From Heterobilharzia americana (lineage: Eukaryota > Platyhelminthes > Trematoda > Strigeidida > Schistosomatidae), in assembly GCA_944470555.2 (NCBI GenBank), contig OX104128.1:58411257-58475256 (forward strand): a stretch of 64,000 nt of DNA. The letters run 5' to 3'. Positions 1 through 9,369 of this stretch are shown piece by piece (within the stretch, counting starts at the first letter, position 1; the number at the start of each line of letters is the position of its first letter). A model generated the notes under the pieces. It did not search any database and had not been told where the DNA came from. It saw only the letters and a program-made list of their open reading frames with translations. The position numbers and the translations under genes were made by a program.

Positions 1-654
1 ATGACATAAAAATTATCAAGGTTGAAGGTAAAAACAAAACGGTTTCGAATACACAAAGCAGAGTTGGAAATTTATTTCGCATTCATAAGGCTTCAATACA
101 CCTAAGTATAAGTAAACGACACTGTGGATGGACCACTCCTGTACAATGATCTGAAGACTGTTTTCGGGTCAATCCTGTCACATGTTTCTTTCCATAGTCT
201 CTTTACCTATCAACGATTGAGTCTGTCTATCTATCTTTCTCTCCCCTATATTCATATTCATTTGAGGATATCCTCCACCACTCTCGATTTCATTGTTCAA
301 TTACTCCTCGTCCCAATGTGTGTGTCACGCCACACATATACACATGTAAATTGGTATACACACTGGGATGTGATGTAATCATTTATGAAGTGATGAGGTT
401 TATATTTTCAAGCATAGGTTCCGTTTTCCCGATAATACTGAGTCAGGGTGGATAGTATATCTTTTTTTATTACCGAATTAAGTTTTCGTTTTGAGATAGT
501 GGTGTTTGATTCGGCCTTATACTATAGTATGATGTAAACACCCTTCTTCGGTACGAAAGTTCAAACCCCCTTTGTGTATTCAAAAACTAGGCAGCCAGTG
601 TGAGTACGATCAAGAGGCAGTAACGCGCTACAAATTCAGATGATATTTAGGCGA

Positions 655-815
655 CGCGCCTTGGTGATTCAAGTGAAATAAAAGTCTGGTGAGCAGTTGG
701 ACTCCGTAAGTGAGTTGGTAGAGCAACACGTCGAAAACCCGGTGATGGCTAGTTCGAATCTGTCCGCGGTCCAAATTTTCATTCCACCTCCAATCATCTC
801 CTAGTGTATTCAAAA
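655..815 (+). repeat. tRNA-like SINE, type B (plus arm)
   Basis: A tRNA-like head with an A-box-like stretch (GAGTTGGTAGAGC, about 711-723) and a B-box-like stretch (AGTTCGAATC, 751-760) is followed by a CAAATTTTCATTCCACCTCCAATCATC tail region. The same unit occurs reversed at 4780-4905 and 55165-55285, and as an inverted pair at 58725-59103. It is a pol III-type repeat rather than a tRNA gene, because no closed acceptor stem is evident. Confidence 0.7.
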
Positions 816-1265
816 ACAGTTTGTCCTCAGCCTTAGTAATCTTTATGTCATTTTAATCCCAAAGGAGGTGTGAAAATGTATTACTGTTCCTCCTTATTAT
901 CCCTATATTTTACAAATCTTGTATTACCTTAATTTATTTAATTACCCCACCCCATTTTCATCTTTCATATAAAACGCCATGACAACTAAATGTGTGTGTG
1001 TATGATCAGATTGTGCTAAATGTATTGCGCGAATACATCACATTTGTGAGATAACCCCCCCCCCTCCGCGTCTTCTGATTACACTATCCAAATTCATCAT
1101 AGGGACTAATTGTTTCAAACCAACAATATCACATTGGATGTGAACAAGATACAAAAGAATAACTAGAATATGTTTTGAATAAATAGCTAACAACTTAAGC
1201 AAGTACAGAGTAAAATACACTTTAAACGTAGAGTATGTTGAAGTAGAATAACTGATGTTGACGAA

Positions 1266-1822
1266 GTGTCTGATTTTAACGCTTCTTGTGTACTACTGCA
1301 AGTGTGCAGGTGGTCGACAGTTCCCGACGGTCTACACCACAGAAGGCTGGTTGTTCTTGAGATAATTGAAAAACGAGGAGCAGCGTATGACCGTAGAGCC
1401 CATCGAACATATCTGTTTGAAGGCGGTCACCCACAGCCTTTTGGCAAGTTTGAAACTATGATTCCATGTTGCAAGTATCGGTATGCCATGAGGGGATGGG
1501 AGTGTGCTATTTTTGGGGTTGACCTCTTGTAACCCACCCCCCTCCTTTTCATAGGGAAGGCAACATCAGCGTAGCACTGCTGGTCCTCCCAGGGAAACAG
1601 CCTACTACTGTCACACTCGCGTCCAGTCAGCAGTACGACCTCGCCCTCAGACCCCATCAAAGTGTAGCAATTTACACTAGAATGATAACTACTGTTTGTC
1701 TCACCACTATTCAGCATACCTTTGTGGCATGGTAGGACGTCGAGGGAACATACGTTCCAGTGGCATAGCACGTTGGTTCATTTTGATATGAAAACCAGAC
1801 CACCATGCCAAGGTAGCAGCTT
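1266..1822 (-). mobile_element. SR2-like RTE retrotransposon, 5' leader relic
   Basis: Read on the minus strand, 1820-1560 matches the leader of the near-complete RTE element (about 31830-32090) in order: GCTGCTACCTTG, the TCGAGGTCC-like stretch, GTGTAAATT.CTAC, the TCTGAGG stretch and TTTCCCT.GGA. It is a 5' fragment with no coding potential of its own. The lower-coordinate part (1266-1530) is assigned only by continuity. Confidence 0.6.
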
Positions 1823-2400
1823 AAATATTCGCAGTAACCTCTGTCTTCGAGTTGTTTATCCTCTCACAGAACTTTGTCTACTTTGATATCACTCTTATTC
1901 CATTCAACGATGCACTAAGGTGTGAGATTCGACGTTGATTGTCTGGTTGGCTGTCTATCCATCTATAACGCTTATAACAGTTCTACTGCTACATCTATAC
2001 AATCAACTCCCTTGGACAAAACAGTCATCGAATAACAACCGACACATTCCAGATATTTCAAACGAACAGGTGAATCTTAAGATACAGGTAGAAGAAAGGA
2101 GACATAAATCAAGCCTTGGGATAGACAGATAGAGACAAAATCAACGCAGAACCTTGCACACAACTGCATTGCATTAAGTTGATACACTTCACAGCAGTAT
2201 ACAAAGAACAGATGAATAGAAAATGACGCTCATCGAAGTAGGCAAATGTTTCAATGAAAATGAAATTTAGAGATTACGGTGAATAGATCTGCACCATTGT
2301 AACCAATGTTCAGCCATTTTTCACCAAGAGTCCTCAACCACTGACTTTTATCGTATCGTGGAGCTCAGTTAGTTGGTCTACACCTTCCTACACGATTCAG
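1822..2400. mobile_element. RTE 3'-end fragments in both orientations
   Basis: 1822-1960 resembles the 3' untranslated region at 14750-14880 on the plus strand (CTACTTTGATATC, GATTCGACGTTGATT). 2090-2230 is the same kind of tail on the minus strand and resembles 31340-31480. 2270-2400, read on the minus strand, has the C-terminal coding signature (GTGTAGGAAGGTGTAGAC, then the CAGTGGTTGAGGAC stretch) found in the other RTE copies. These are debris of at least two insertions. Confidence 0.5.
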
Positions 2401-2827
2401 ATCAAAAACTTCATCTGGAACTGTGTTTAAAAAAAGGGGGAGAGTGACAAATCAGCTGATATTGATATCAAACTATATTGACTGAAGTGATTCAGATGAG
2501 TTTCATATATATCCTAATCAAGTGTATATATCATCGTGATACAATGGGGTGCCAAAAGAATTACGTTAAAAAAAACTAAGCGTGTTCAGTTTACAATATG
2601 GCACTGATCAATAGAGTTAACGACTGTCACTATGACCTATGAAAAGAAGTCTAAACTTTGTTATTAAAGTTCATGTGACACCTGAAATCAATGAATCAAG
2701 ACTCTAAATGATATAACTCAAAACCAACGATAGAGGGGAGAGGGAAAGATGAAGTCATTCCCTATTAGAATCTAAAAATTAAGAGTATATTTTTTATTGA
2801 ATTTTGAGGGAGTCGTGGGGATTTGGA
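2400..2827. other. No gene recognised
   Basis: AT-rich sequence. No exon-like frame with splice borders and no known repeat was recognised. Confidence 0.4.
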
Positions 2828-3238
2828 AATATTTCAAGTTGTTATCGTAGACTGACATCAGTTGGAGGAACAAATGAAACCTGGGAGCACTGTACAGCTG
2901 TTTCGTCCTAGTGTAAGACTCCTCAGCAGTGTGCACCCACAACCCAGCACCAATAGGGATCGAACCCGTGACCTTCAGGTTCCAACTTCTTGGCGGTTGC
3001 GCTATACTGTGAGCTAACAGAAGTTGGAAATATGGACCATTGGATTCTGACCTAGTGGCTCAACGGTAACGTGCTGGTCACGGAACCTGAAGGTCGTGGG
3101 TTCGGTCCCTGGCGGGGTCATGAGTGCGCACTGCTGAGAAGTCCCATACTAGTGGGACAAAACAGCTATCCAGTGCTCCCAGGTTCCCTTTGTTCATCCA
3201 ACTAATGTCAGTCTACGATGAATAACAACCTGAAATAT
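2828..3238. repeat. Foldback element with tRNA-like arms (type C)
   Basis: The two ends are inverted copies: the left begins ATTTCAAGTTGTTATCGTAG and the right ends in the imperfect complement of it (CTACGATGAATAACAACCTG...). Each arm contains a tRNA-like segment. In the plus arm the A-box-like stretch is TAGTGGCTCAACGGTAAC (3053-3070) and the B-box-like stretch is GGGTTCGGTCCC (3098-3109). The minus arm carries the reversed counterparts around 2970-2990. Related single arms are at 5545-5870, 6035-6215 and 46970-47145, and another pair is at 45391-45780. Confidence 0.75.
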
Positions 3239-3649
3239 ATTTTATATCTTATTTTTTGTGTATCGTATATTCTTTTACAACCTATGATGTTACGATCACT
3301 GGTACTTCCTTATCTTTACCCATATAACCGTATATAACCTTTACTGTATATTGTTAGTTTTCATCTGTTTCATAATATTACTTAAGCCAAGAATTCACAA
3401 CCTTTCTAATATAAGATTTATAAAAGTTGTTCATCAAATCTATTGATTATAAATTGTACATTGTAACCCATTAACCTTGAACATATTCAAGGTGATCAAC
3501 AGATGGTCTTCAACTTAAGTTTCGTATCTTTTTAAATAATTAACTTATTGGGATAGTCAAAATAGAAGAGAGAGAATTCGTATATAATCTCTTCAGTATA
3601 CGAATTCATGCTGTTTAGGTTTTTCAGTTAACGACAATACCTACTAAAA
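3239..3649. other. No gene recognised
   Basis: AT-rich intergenic or intronic sequence. Nothing recognised. Confidence 0.4.
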
Positions 3650-4145
3650 TGAATACTTATTATTATTATTATTACTTTTCCCTTGGGTTCCTAGTGGAAC
3701 ATAGGGCTTCAGTAGCACGCCTCCACTTCACTCTCTTCTCTCCAGTCTTTTGGGCCTAGCAGTAAGACTACCCACAAGCTTTCATTCCTTCCTCATACGA
3801 TCTCCTCCATTTTACCCTCACATTGGATGCCCAACTTGTTGTTTCCCTTTGGATTCTACTCGAAGGCCTGGCACATGATGTCCCCAATCGGCCTTCTCAG
3901 TGTATACCCAATCCATCTCTACTTTCTTCTGAATATTTGTTGGGTGATAGGTTTTTGGCTGGTTCGTTTCGAGTTTCTTGTTGCTTATTGTTTCTGGCCA
4001 TTTGATCTTCAGCATCGAGCGTAGGCAGCTGGTGATGAATGTCTGTAGTTTGTAGGGAGTGCTTTTCATGACATGCCAAGTTTCTGAACCATATAGAAGC
4101 ACTGACTGAAGCCTCAATACCTGAACACTTGAGCATTTGTGTTAC
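3650..4145 (-). mobile_element. Non-LTR retrotransposon family 2, 3' end
   Basis: This is a 5'-truncated copy of the family seen best at 62355-64000. On the minus strand the decayed C-terminal reading frame contains LLYGSETWHVMKS and LRSMLKIKWPETISNKKL, followed by NQPKTYHPTN. These match the end of the reverse-transcriptase protein in the longer copy. The element ends at a (TTATTA)n run on the plus strand (about 3655-3675), i.e. an AAT-rich 3' tail. Several frame changes make it dead. Confidence 0.85.
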
Positions 4146-4780
4146 AGTGGACGGTTAACTATCCTTTGACGTGTCGACATCAACTGCTATTTATTATCCA
4201 AGGGTGACTATTCTTTGCGATTTTAGCTTTGTATCAGAAGTACTTATAGAAATCAAAATCCTTTTTGATGTTCTCATAGGATTGATCTTCTTACCAGATA
4301 TTCCTAAGTTATCTTCAAATATACAGATGACAATCCCCTCAACTAATCTACTTAATCGACGTGTTAAGATATTTTAGGAATTGTCCTGGTGCAAACTTGA
4401 TAGACGCAGAGGCGAATCACTAATTATTCGAATTTTTATATACCCACGAATACAAAACCAAGAAAGAACACAATGGCGTAGACAGATGGAATAGTATATT
4501 TGCGAGGTCGTGCCAAGATACCGATGCGTTTCAACTAACTGGCTAGATGGTCGATTATGAGCAGTGCAACGTAACACGATAGCGTGCCAAATCTTGTTAT
4601 ATGCATATATAATTTTTAAAAAAGAAACTTACATCAAAATTTAAAATCTGATCAACTCCAGGTTTATTGATATGTTTGGGAAAATTATCAACTATCAGAA
4701 AAAATTAAAATATAAAAGGAAAAGAAAAAGATGTTTAGCTAGGTAATATACTGATCATTTTGACTAGCATCTAAGATAGC
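4146..4780. other. No gene recognised
   Basis: A 68-codon open frame (4171-4377, plus) is present but shows no motif, no splice borders and no recognisable similarity. 4380-4600 has a somewhat higher GC content than its surroundings and may be an unrecognised repeat. Confidence 0.35.
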
Positions 4781-4905
4781 TGTGGTTTGACAGATCAGTA
4801 TTGATACTGGGTGAGATGAAAATTTGGATCGCGGTCCCGGGATTCGAAACAGCGACTACCAGGGTTCCCTGCCTCATGCTCTACCAACTGAGCTACGAGA
4901 ACTAT
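4780..4905 (-). repeat. tRNA-like SINE, type B (minus arm)
   Basis: On the minus strand the A-box-like stretch TAGCTCAGTTGGTAGAGC (4895-4878) and the B-box-like GTTTCGAATCC (4850-4840) stand in tRNA order. They are followed by the family tail (CAAATTTTCATC, CACCCAGTATCAA). The A region is exactly tRNA-like, but the acceptor arm is not closed, so a SINE is favoured over a functional tRNA. Confidence 0.7.
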
Positions 4906-5334
4906 GGAGGTGAGGTTTATTGGCTTAAACACTTCATGCATTTGTTCCAAGTTCAAACTAAGCCCTACCTTCAACGGTTCAGACAATCGGGGAGTACCAT
5001 AAGCCTTCACATACAACAGCTGTGGCTCCTAGCCAAGTTTACATGAAGACCTATATACGATTGAGTTGTATTATACAGATCATAAGCCTTCAACACATTA
5101 GCTGTGGCTCATGTAGACGATAATCTTAGCCAAAGACTTGAATTCGTTATGAAAAAAAATCAATTCAACCTCCAACCATACCCTTATTTTATTCGATTAG
5201 TGGAAATAAGAAAATTAGTCTAGTTTTGATTGTTTAGTTGATGCTTACCTCTATAAAGTCCATTGAATAGGCAAAACAGGTACATGGGGTCCACCAAATC
5301 AAAATGGAAATGCACTCAAGAATTTTGTGCACGT

Positions 5335-5480
5335 TTGTGTAGCAGGTAATGAGCTATACCTATTATGTGAAGCCTGTTACAGCTTTGGTAGATGGAGCGA
5401 GGTTGGAACCCGTGACCCATACTGTTGAAAGTCAACCGCTTAAACCAATGAGCCATAGCTCCAAACCCCACCACGATTAT
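5335..5480 (-). repeat. tRNA-like repeat, type D
   Basis: On the minus strand GAGCTATGGCTCATTGGTTTAAG (about 5460-5438) resembles an A box, and ACGGGTTCCAACC (5414-5402) resembles a B box. The same unit recurs at 24330-24515, 42010-42145 and 58300-58475, always on the minus strand, with the GGCAATAAGCCACACCTATTG-type companion sequence in two copies. Confidence 0.6.
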
Positions 5481-5544
5481 GATCTATTTAGCTTCAATGA
5501 ATTACAACAGCTTTAAAGTACGAACAAAAGAGTCTCTCAAGTTG

Positions 5545-5870
5545 CTATTCATTATCGACTGACGTCAGTTGGAGGAACACTGGGAACCTGGGAGCATTGG
5601 ACAGCTGTTTCGTCTCACTGATATAAGACTTTTAGCAGTGCGCACTCATGACCCCGATTCGCCTTACCAGGGATTAAACCTATAACATTCAGGTTCCGTG
5701 GTCAACACGCCTCCATTGAGCCACTGGGTAGGAATCCGGTGGTCCATATTTCCAACTTTTTTCAGTTCACGACAGCGCGACCATCACGCAGTGTCATCGT
5801 TGAGTATCTGTCCTCGCGTTTACCAGGATTTCCTCACCGATCATAAATGATGTCAATCGATGATGAATCC
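5545..5870 (-). repeat. tRNA-like foldback type C, mainly minus arm
   Basis: It begins ATCGACTGACGTCAGTTGGAGGAAC and carries the reversed tRNA-like segment (B-box-like around 5672-5692, A-box-like around 5712-5728). A degenerate inverted end is visible at about 5848-5865 (GATGTCAATCGATGATG), but the plus arm is missing or replaced. Confidence 0.6.
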
Positions 5871-6034
5871 CAACCTAAAATCAATCAGTAAACCTCCAAA
5901 TAGAATTAATCTAGAGCTTAATCGTGACTAGCTTTGAGAGGTGATTCCCGAATTCCCAATGAGAAGTCGTGACTAGTGAAGTCAACCAAGTCGAATATGA
6001 GGACAGTTACTCAACGACAGCATTGGATGTAAGT

Positions 6035-6215
6035 GTGTCTATATCGCGAACTGACAGAAGTAGGAAATATGGACCAGTGGCTCAATGGTAAGGTACTGGC
6101 CACGGAACCTGAAGGCCGTGGGTTCCACCTCTGGGGGTGCGAGGTAAAGTTATGGGTGCACAGTGGTGAGGATTCCCATACTAGTGGGACGAAACAGCTG
6201 TCCAGTGCTCCTAAC
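6035..6215 (+). repeat. tRNA-like foldback type C, plus arm
   Basis: The sequence CAGTGGCTCAATGGTAAGGT (about 6074-6093) is followed by GGGTTCCACC (6120-6129) and the family 3' region CCCATACTAGTGGGACGAAAC. This matches the plus arm of the 2828-3238 element. Confidence 0.6.
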
Positions 6216-6978
6216 TGAAGAAAGTTTTTGTCAGTGTGTACACATAAACAAAGCTGGTAAATAGTAATGTGTTGTCTGAAATTCAGCAACAAAGTTCTCA
6301 ATCCTATGGGCAATCGAAACAATACTCGAATAACTGACGTACTAATGATATATATATGTGTATTACAGGATTGAAATAGGTAATAGCTAATTTGGTTGGA
6401 GGGGTAATTCACTTTCAGTCCATCCTGATTGGATGAGATACGACATCAGCTGAAAACTGGAGAACAAGAATCTCGCATTATTTTACGTATTACACGTTGA
6501 GTGAAATCCATTATACTGCATATTATCTCATATTCTGTACTTTAAGAAATTATGCTGCATTGTACATACATATGAATCAGATCCCTTTGAAAGTATATCA
6601 TAAACAATAAGCATTAAACTTTGTGTTCTGTTGCATGAAGCTGCAGAGGAGGGTGGAATTGCATAACTCGTCATGTACATGAATTGAGATTATCCTAAGC
6701 AACTATTGAAATAACCAGTCAGGTTTCAGTATTTCGATTAGAAAGACAGTTTTTCATTTAAAAAAATATAAAACTTGAATAGGTCATCTTACTAGGTGTC
6801 AGAGTTATCCGTATAATAAGTAGAATCTCAAAGACTGGGTAAGTGTACCAACCACGTGCAAGGTAAGTGTTATATATGAATCGGCTAAATCATATGCTTC
6901 AGGTAACTGTAATCAGGTCAAGTTATAACAACATTAAAGAAAAAATAACCAATCATATCTCTTGTATGAATAACTTAC
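6216..6978. other. CAMTA intron 5 start and unassigned sequence
   Basis: This lies downstream (on the minus strand) of the last recognised CAMTA exon. 6780-6960 shares short blocks (CCACGTGCAAGGTAAGTGTTA) with 50930-50990 and, reversed, 53990-54060, so a low-copy repeat is present. No further CAMTA exon was found here or anywhere down to position 1. Confidence 0.4.
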
Positions 6979-7123
6979 ACATGCGTACTAATTGGTCAAC
7001 AATTTGAGCATATGTCATTTTATCACGATCATTTTCACTTAGAATAGGCAATGGTAAACACAATTTATTATCATATGTTATTGATGGAACATTTAAATAA
7101 TGAAATAATACAACACAAGGATT
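6979..7123 (-). CDS. CAMTA-like transcription activator, exon 5 (end of CG-1)
   Basis: This 145-nt exon is bounded by a T-rich acceptor (TTTTTTTTTTTTCATAG) and a canonical donor (GTAAGT, 6978-6973). It starts in phase 0 and ends in phase 1. It reads NPCVVLFHYLNVPS, which corresponds to the CG-1 C-terminal segment written NPDIVLVHYLNVP in animal CAMTAs. The text then runs through LPLPILSENDRDK to a helix-like TYAQIVDQLVRM, similar in position to the post-CG-1 helix of vertebrate CAMTAs. It follows exon 4 in frame. The later TIG, ankyrin and IQ regions expected of the family are not in the window. Confidence 0.9.
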
Positions 7124-7239
7124 CTATGAAAAAAAAAAAAGTAAAGGTAAATTGAGAAGAAAAAACAGAACAATTTTCGTTAAATACTTTCAAGTTTGTA
7201 ATAAATGAACAAGAAAAAATAAAACAATAACCTGATAAA

Positions 7240-8081
7240 TATTAAGCGTAAAACAGCATGGACACTGTGGTAGAATATAATCCCCCATATATTATTATTA
7301 TTATTATTATTAACAGGATGACGTTCCCAGCATAAATAATGATCGCTCGTAATTATATGACACAGCACTTTCGACATATCTGCTTTTTATAGTCCTACCA
7401 GCTGATATTGGCAGTCAAATTTTCTATAACTCTGGTATGAGTGTTGTATCTCATTCCTATTACATGTGTTGGGTTGGAAGTTGATTCGATTCAGTAGTCA
7501 ATCCCTCTCTCTCTCTCTCTCTCTACCTACCTACCTACCTACCTACCTACCTAATTATATTGGACTTAAGTACGATGGTTTTGTCCCATCCATTCGACTG
7601 TGTGGTTGTGTGTTAATGCATGCATGTGAGGATTGCAACAGCCAACTTCCCTTCTACATTACTGATCTTATTGGAGTCTGTCATTCTATGTTAGGCTGCT
7701 AATCTACTAATCTCACTGACTCCGACCGACTACTTTGACCTACATACTTGACCTCACAGTAACTACATAGAAGTTGATAGATTAGATTATTTTGTTTAAT
7801 TCGTTACATCGGATCCTTTAGCCAGATGACAACGTTTATCTCTCAGTCAGTTTGATAACCTAATTCCAGCTTCACTGACAATCATAAGTGAACTTTCTTA
7901 TGTTCCTTCCTTCCTCATAGCATAACACAATCCAGGTTGTCAACTCCTTTCTACTCATGTCGTCTCTATTATTCGTATTCCTACTGCTGTTAGCATTTTA
8001 TTTCTCATGTATTCGTACAACCACCTTCGTCATAAACAGTAAAGGATAGTTATTAACTATTAGTGCCTCTTTTATGTGCCC
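7240..8081 (-). mobile_element. Penelope-like element fragment (GIY-YIG region)
   Basis: On the minus strand, around 7770-7715, the frame reads CEVKYVGQSSRSES, the Cys..Tyr-Val-Gly core of GIY-YIG endonucleases of Penelope-like elements. The segment 7732-8081 is nearly identical to 17890-18240, where it adjoins a Penelope-type reverse transcriptase. 7240-7500 is also shared with 17330-17600 and 55930-56220. It is truncated at 8081, where a different RTE relic begins. It sits in intron 4 of the CAMTA gene. Confidence 0.75.
7504..7553. repeat. Compound microsatellite (CT)n(CTAC)n
   Basis: About ten CT units run directly into seven CTAC units, inside the Penelope-like fragment. Confidence 0.95.
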
Positions 8082-8084
8082 TCC

Positions 8085-8345
8085 AGGCCTTTTGTTTCCA
8101 TGAAGAGATTTCGTCGACCACTGAGCTACCAGGATTGATCTGACTTCCCAGGAAAGTGAAGTCTTCAATGCGCTCAATCACTTCACTCTCTATTGTTAGT
8201 AGGGGTACCGTTGAAAATCAGTCCTGGAGCAATAATTTTCATTTCGGCGCCGAGAAACACATTCCAAACATTTTCAAATCGCCACACAAGGTATCCAGAA
8301 GACTTTACATCTTGTCATTTGGTAGCGTCCTCATCTAACAGGACT
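8085..8345 (-). mobile_element. SR2-like RTE relic (after RT active site)
   Basis: On the minus strand this matches 34800-35060 of the main RTE element (GTAGAAAGTCTTC-type block, TTTCATTTCGGCGCCGAGAAACACATTCC reversed, then the TACCTGGGAAGT block). It is short and truncated at both ends. Confidence 0.7.
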
Positions 8346-8464
8346 ACGTCAAGACGATAGGAATCAGTAGTAAATGAAAATCTGGATCAACTTCAGTATT
8401 TAGAGCAAATTTTTAAAAAAGGTAAGTTCAAATTAACATCACATTTTCAATAAAACAATCTTAC

Positions 8465-8536
8465 AAATCGTAGGGCATAAGTTCTTCGATGAAATGTAGA
8501 AATTAAAGCGGAATGTGCATAGTTAGCGATAATACA
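8465..8536 (-). CDS. CAMTA-like transcription activator, exon 4 (CG-1 core)
   Basis: This is a 72-nt exon, phase 0 at both ends, between a pyrimidine-rich acceptor (CTTCTCTCTTCGTTTTCTAG) and donor GTAAGA. It encodes 24 residues: CIIANYAHSALI then STFHRRTYALRF. This matches the most conserved part of CG-1 (CLYGCYVHSSIVPTFHRRCYWLL in vertebrate CAMTAs, from memory of the family). YxHS and TFHRRxY are kept. The following tryptophan, nearly always present in the family, is replaced by Ala. It joins exon 3 (…KVQGIE) and exon 5 (NPCVV…) without a gap in the family alignment. Confidence 0.93.
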
Positions 8537-8767
8537 CTAGAAAACGAAGAGAGAAGATATTTACACAAATGAATAGGATCAAAAAAGGCAACAACAAAAA
8601 AAACAGGGTGACTTTAAAGGCCACCCTAGCAACTTATGAGACAGCTAACTAAATACCTTTAATTTATAGAAAAGCCCTTTTTCAGGCGAAATACAGAAGC
8701 TTGGTTAGTCTATCCAGCAGTTGATAAAGTGACCTTTAAAAACATCATCAAAATAACTAAAATAACC

Positions 8768-9252
8768 TGGTTGGTTGTGGCTAGCAGAAGAATCCAGGAT
8801 GCGCATTTCGCGTCCTGTTCACGCAATATCGAGGCATCTCCGTATAGGAGTCCATATGTCAATAGACGTCGAACAATTCGATCCAACAAAACAATGGAGA
8901 ATAACAAGTATGTCAATAAATAGTAATAACTACTACCCATTGTACAAGAAGTGGCTATCGCTCCTCCGTGGCATAGTGGATAACGCCTTGGTGTTTGAAG
9001 CAATGGGTACGAGGTTCGAGTCTCAGTGGGAACAACATCACTGGGTGCAGGTACAACCAGCTGACAAGCGAGTTCCAAATAGGACGAAACATGCGTCCTG
9101 GAATCTTCTGCTAGTTACAACCAACCAATTTATCATAATTAACATTCAGGCAATGTCGAGGCATCTCCGTATAGGAGCCCATATGCCAACACAGGTCGGA
9201 CAATTCGATCCAACAAAACAACGGAGAATAACAAGTATGTCAATAAATAGTA
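8768..9252 (+). mobile_element. SM-alpha SINE, about 1.5 tandem units
   Basis: An inverted 3' ribozyme scrap (8768-8812) is followed by the family spacer (GGCATCTCCGTATAGGAG...). A plus-strand tRNA-like head follows (GTGGCATAGTGGATAACGCC, 8968-8987; B box GGTTCGAGTC, 9013-9022), then the hammerhead region (9057-9101) and the spacer again (9150-9252). The order matches the tandem organisation known for schistosome SM-alpha. Confidence 0.85.
9057..9101 (+). ncRNA. Hammerhead ribozyme of SM-alpha, core damaged
   Basis: The region reads CCAG, CTGACAAGCGAG, TTCC-loop-GGA, CGAAAC, ATGCGTC, CTGG. Stem I (CCAG/CTGG), the GAAA strand and the GTC cleavage triplet are kept. The CTGANGA core has a 4-nt insertion, so self-cleavage is unlikely. 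Confidence 0.75.
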
Positions 9253-9369
9253 ATAACTAAAATAACCATTTAAATTTTTTTTGATTTTATGAAAATTTGC
9301 CCTTCCAGCAGAAGAAATAAGGGAATCGAATTGCTTACTTCTGCTGTTGTTAAGGTGGCCTTTTAAGAC

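Larger units (their letters stand above)
8753..9267. other. 15-bp target-site duplication around SM-alpha insert
   Basis: The 15-mer ATAACTAAAATAACC occurs at 8753-8767 and again at 9253-9267, flanking a 485-bp SM-alpha insert within MITE-like sequence. Part of the right copy could come from the SINE's own TAATAACTA end. Confidence 0.7.
8613..9367. mobile_element. MITE-like elements with TTTAAAGG ends, interrupted by SM-alpha
   Basis: TTTAAAGGCCACCCTAGCAAC at 8613 is inverted against the GTTGTTAAGGTGGCCTTTTAAG at about 9347-9368, and GTGACCTTTAAA occurs internally at 8729-8740. The inner text (GAAAATTTGCCCTTCCAGCAGAA) matches the copy at 50695-50822. A SINE insert (8768-9252) with a 15-bp target duplication splits the right-hand copy. 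No protein is encoded. Confidence 0.6.

Noticed and set aside
711..760. Possible functional tRNA gene
   Set aside because: A- and B-box-like stretches are present, but no matching acceptor stem or clear anticodon arm. The unit is repeated with a constant 3' body, so it is a SINE.
4171..4377. 68-codon plus-strand frame as a membrane peptide
   Set aside because: No start context, motif or repeat conservation; chance frame in AT-rich DNA.
4878..4895. Perfect-looking tRNA A box (TAGCTCAGTTGGTAGAGC) on the minus strand
   Set aside because: It belongs to repeat type B with the same non-tRNA tail. Acceptor stem not closed.
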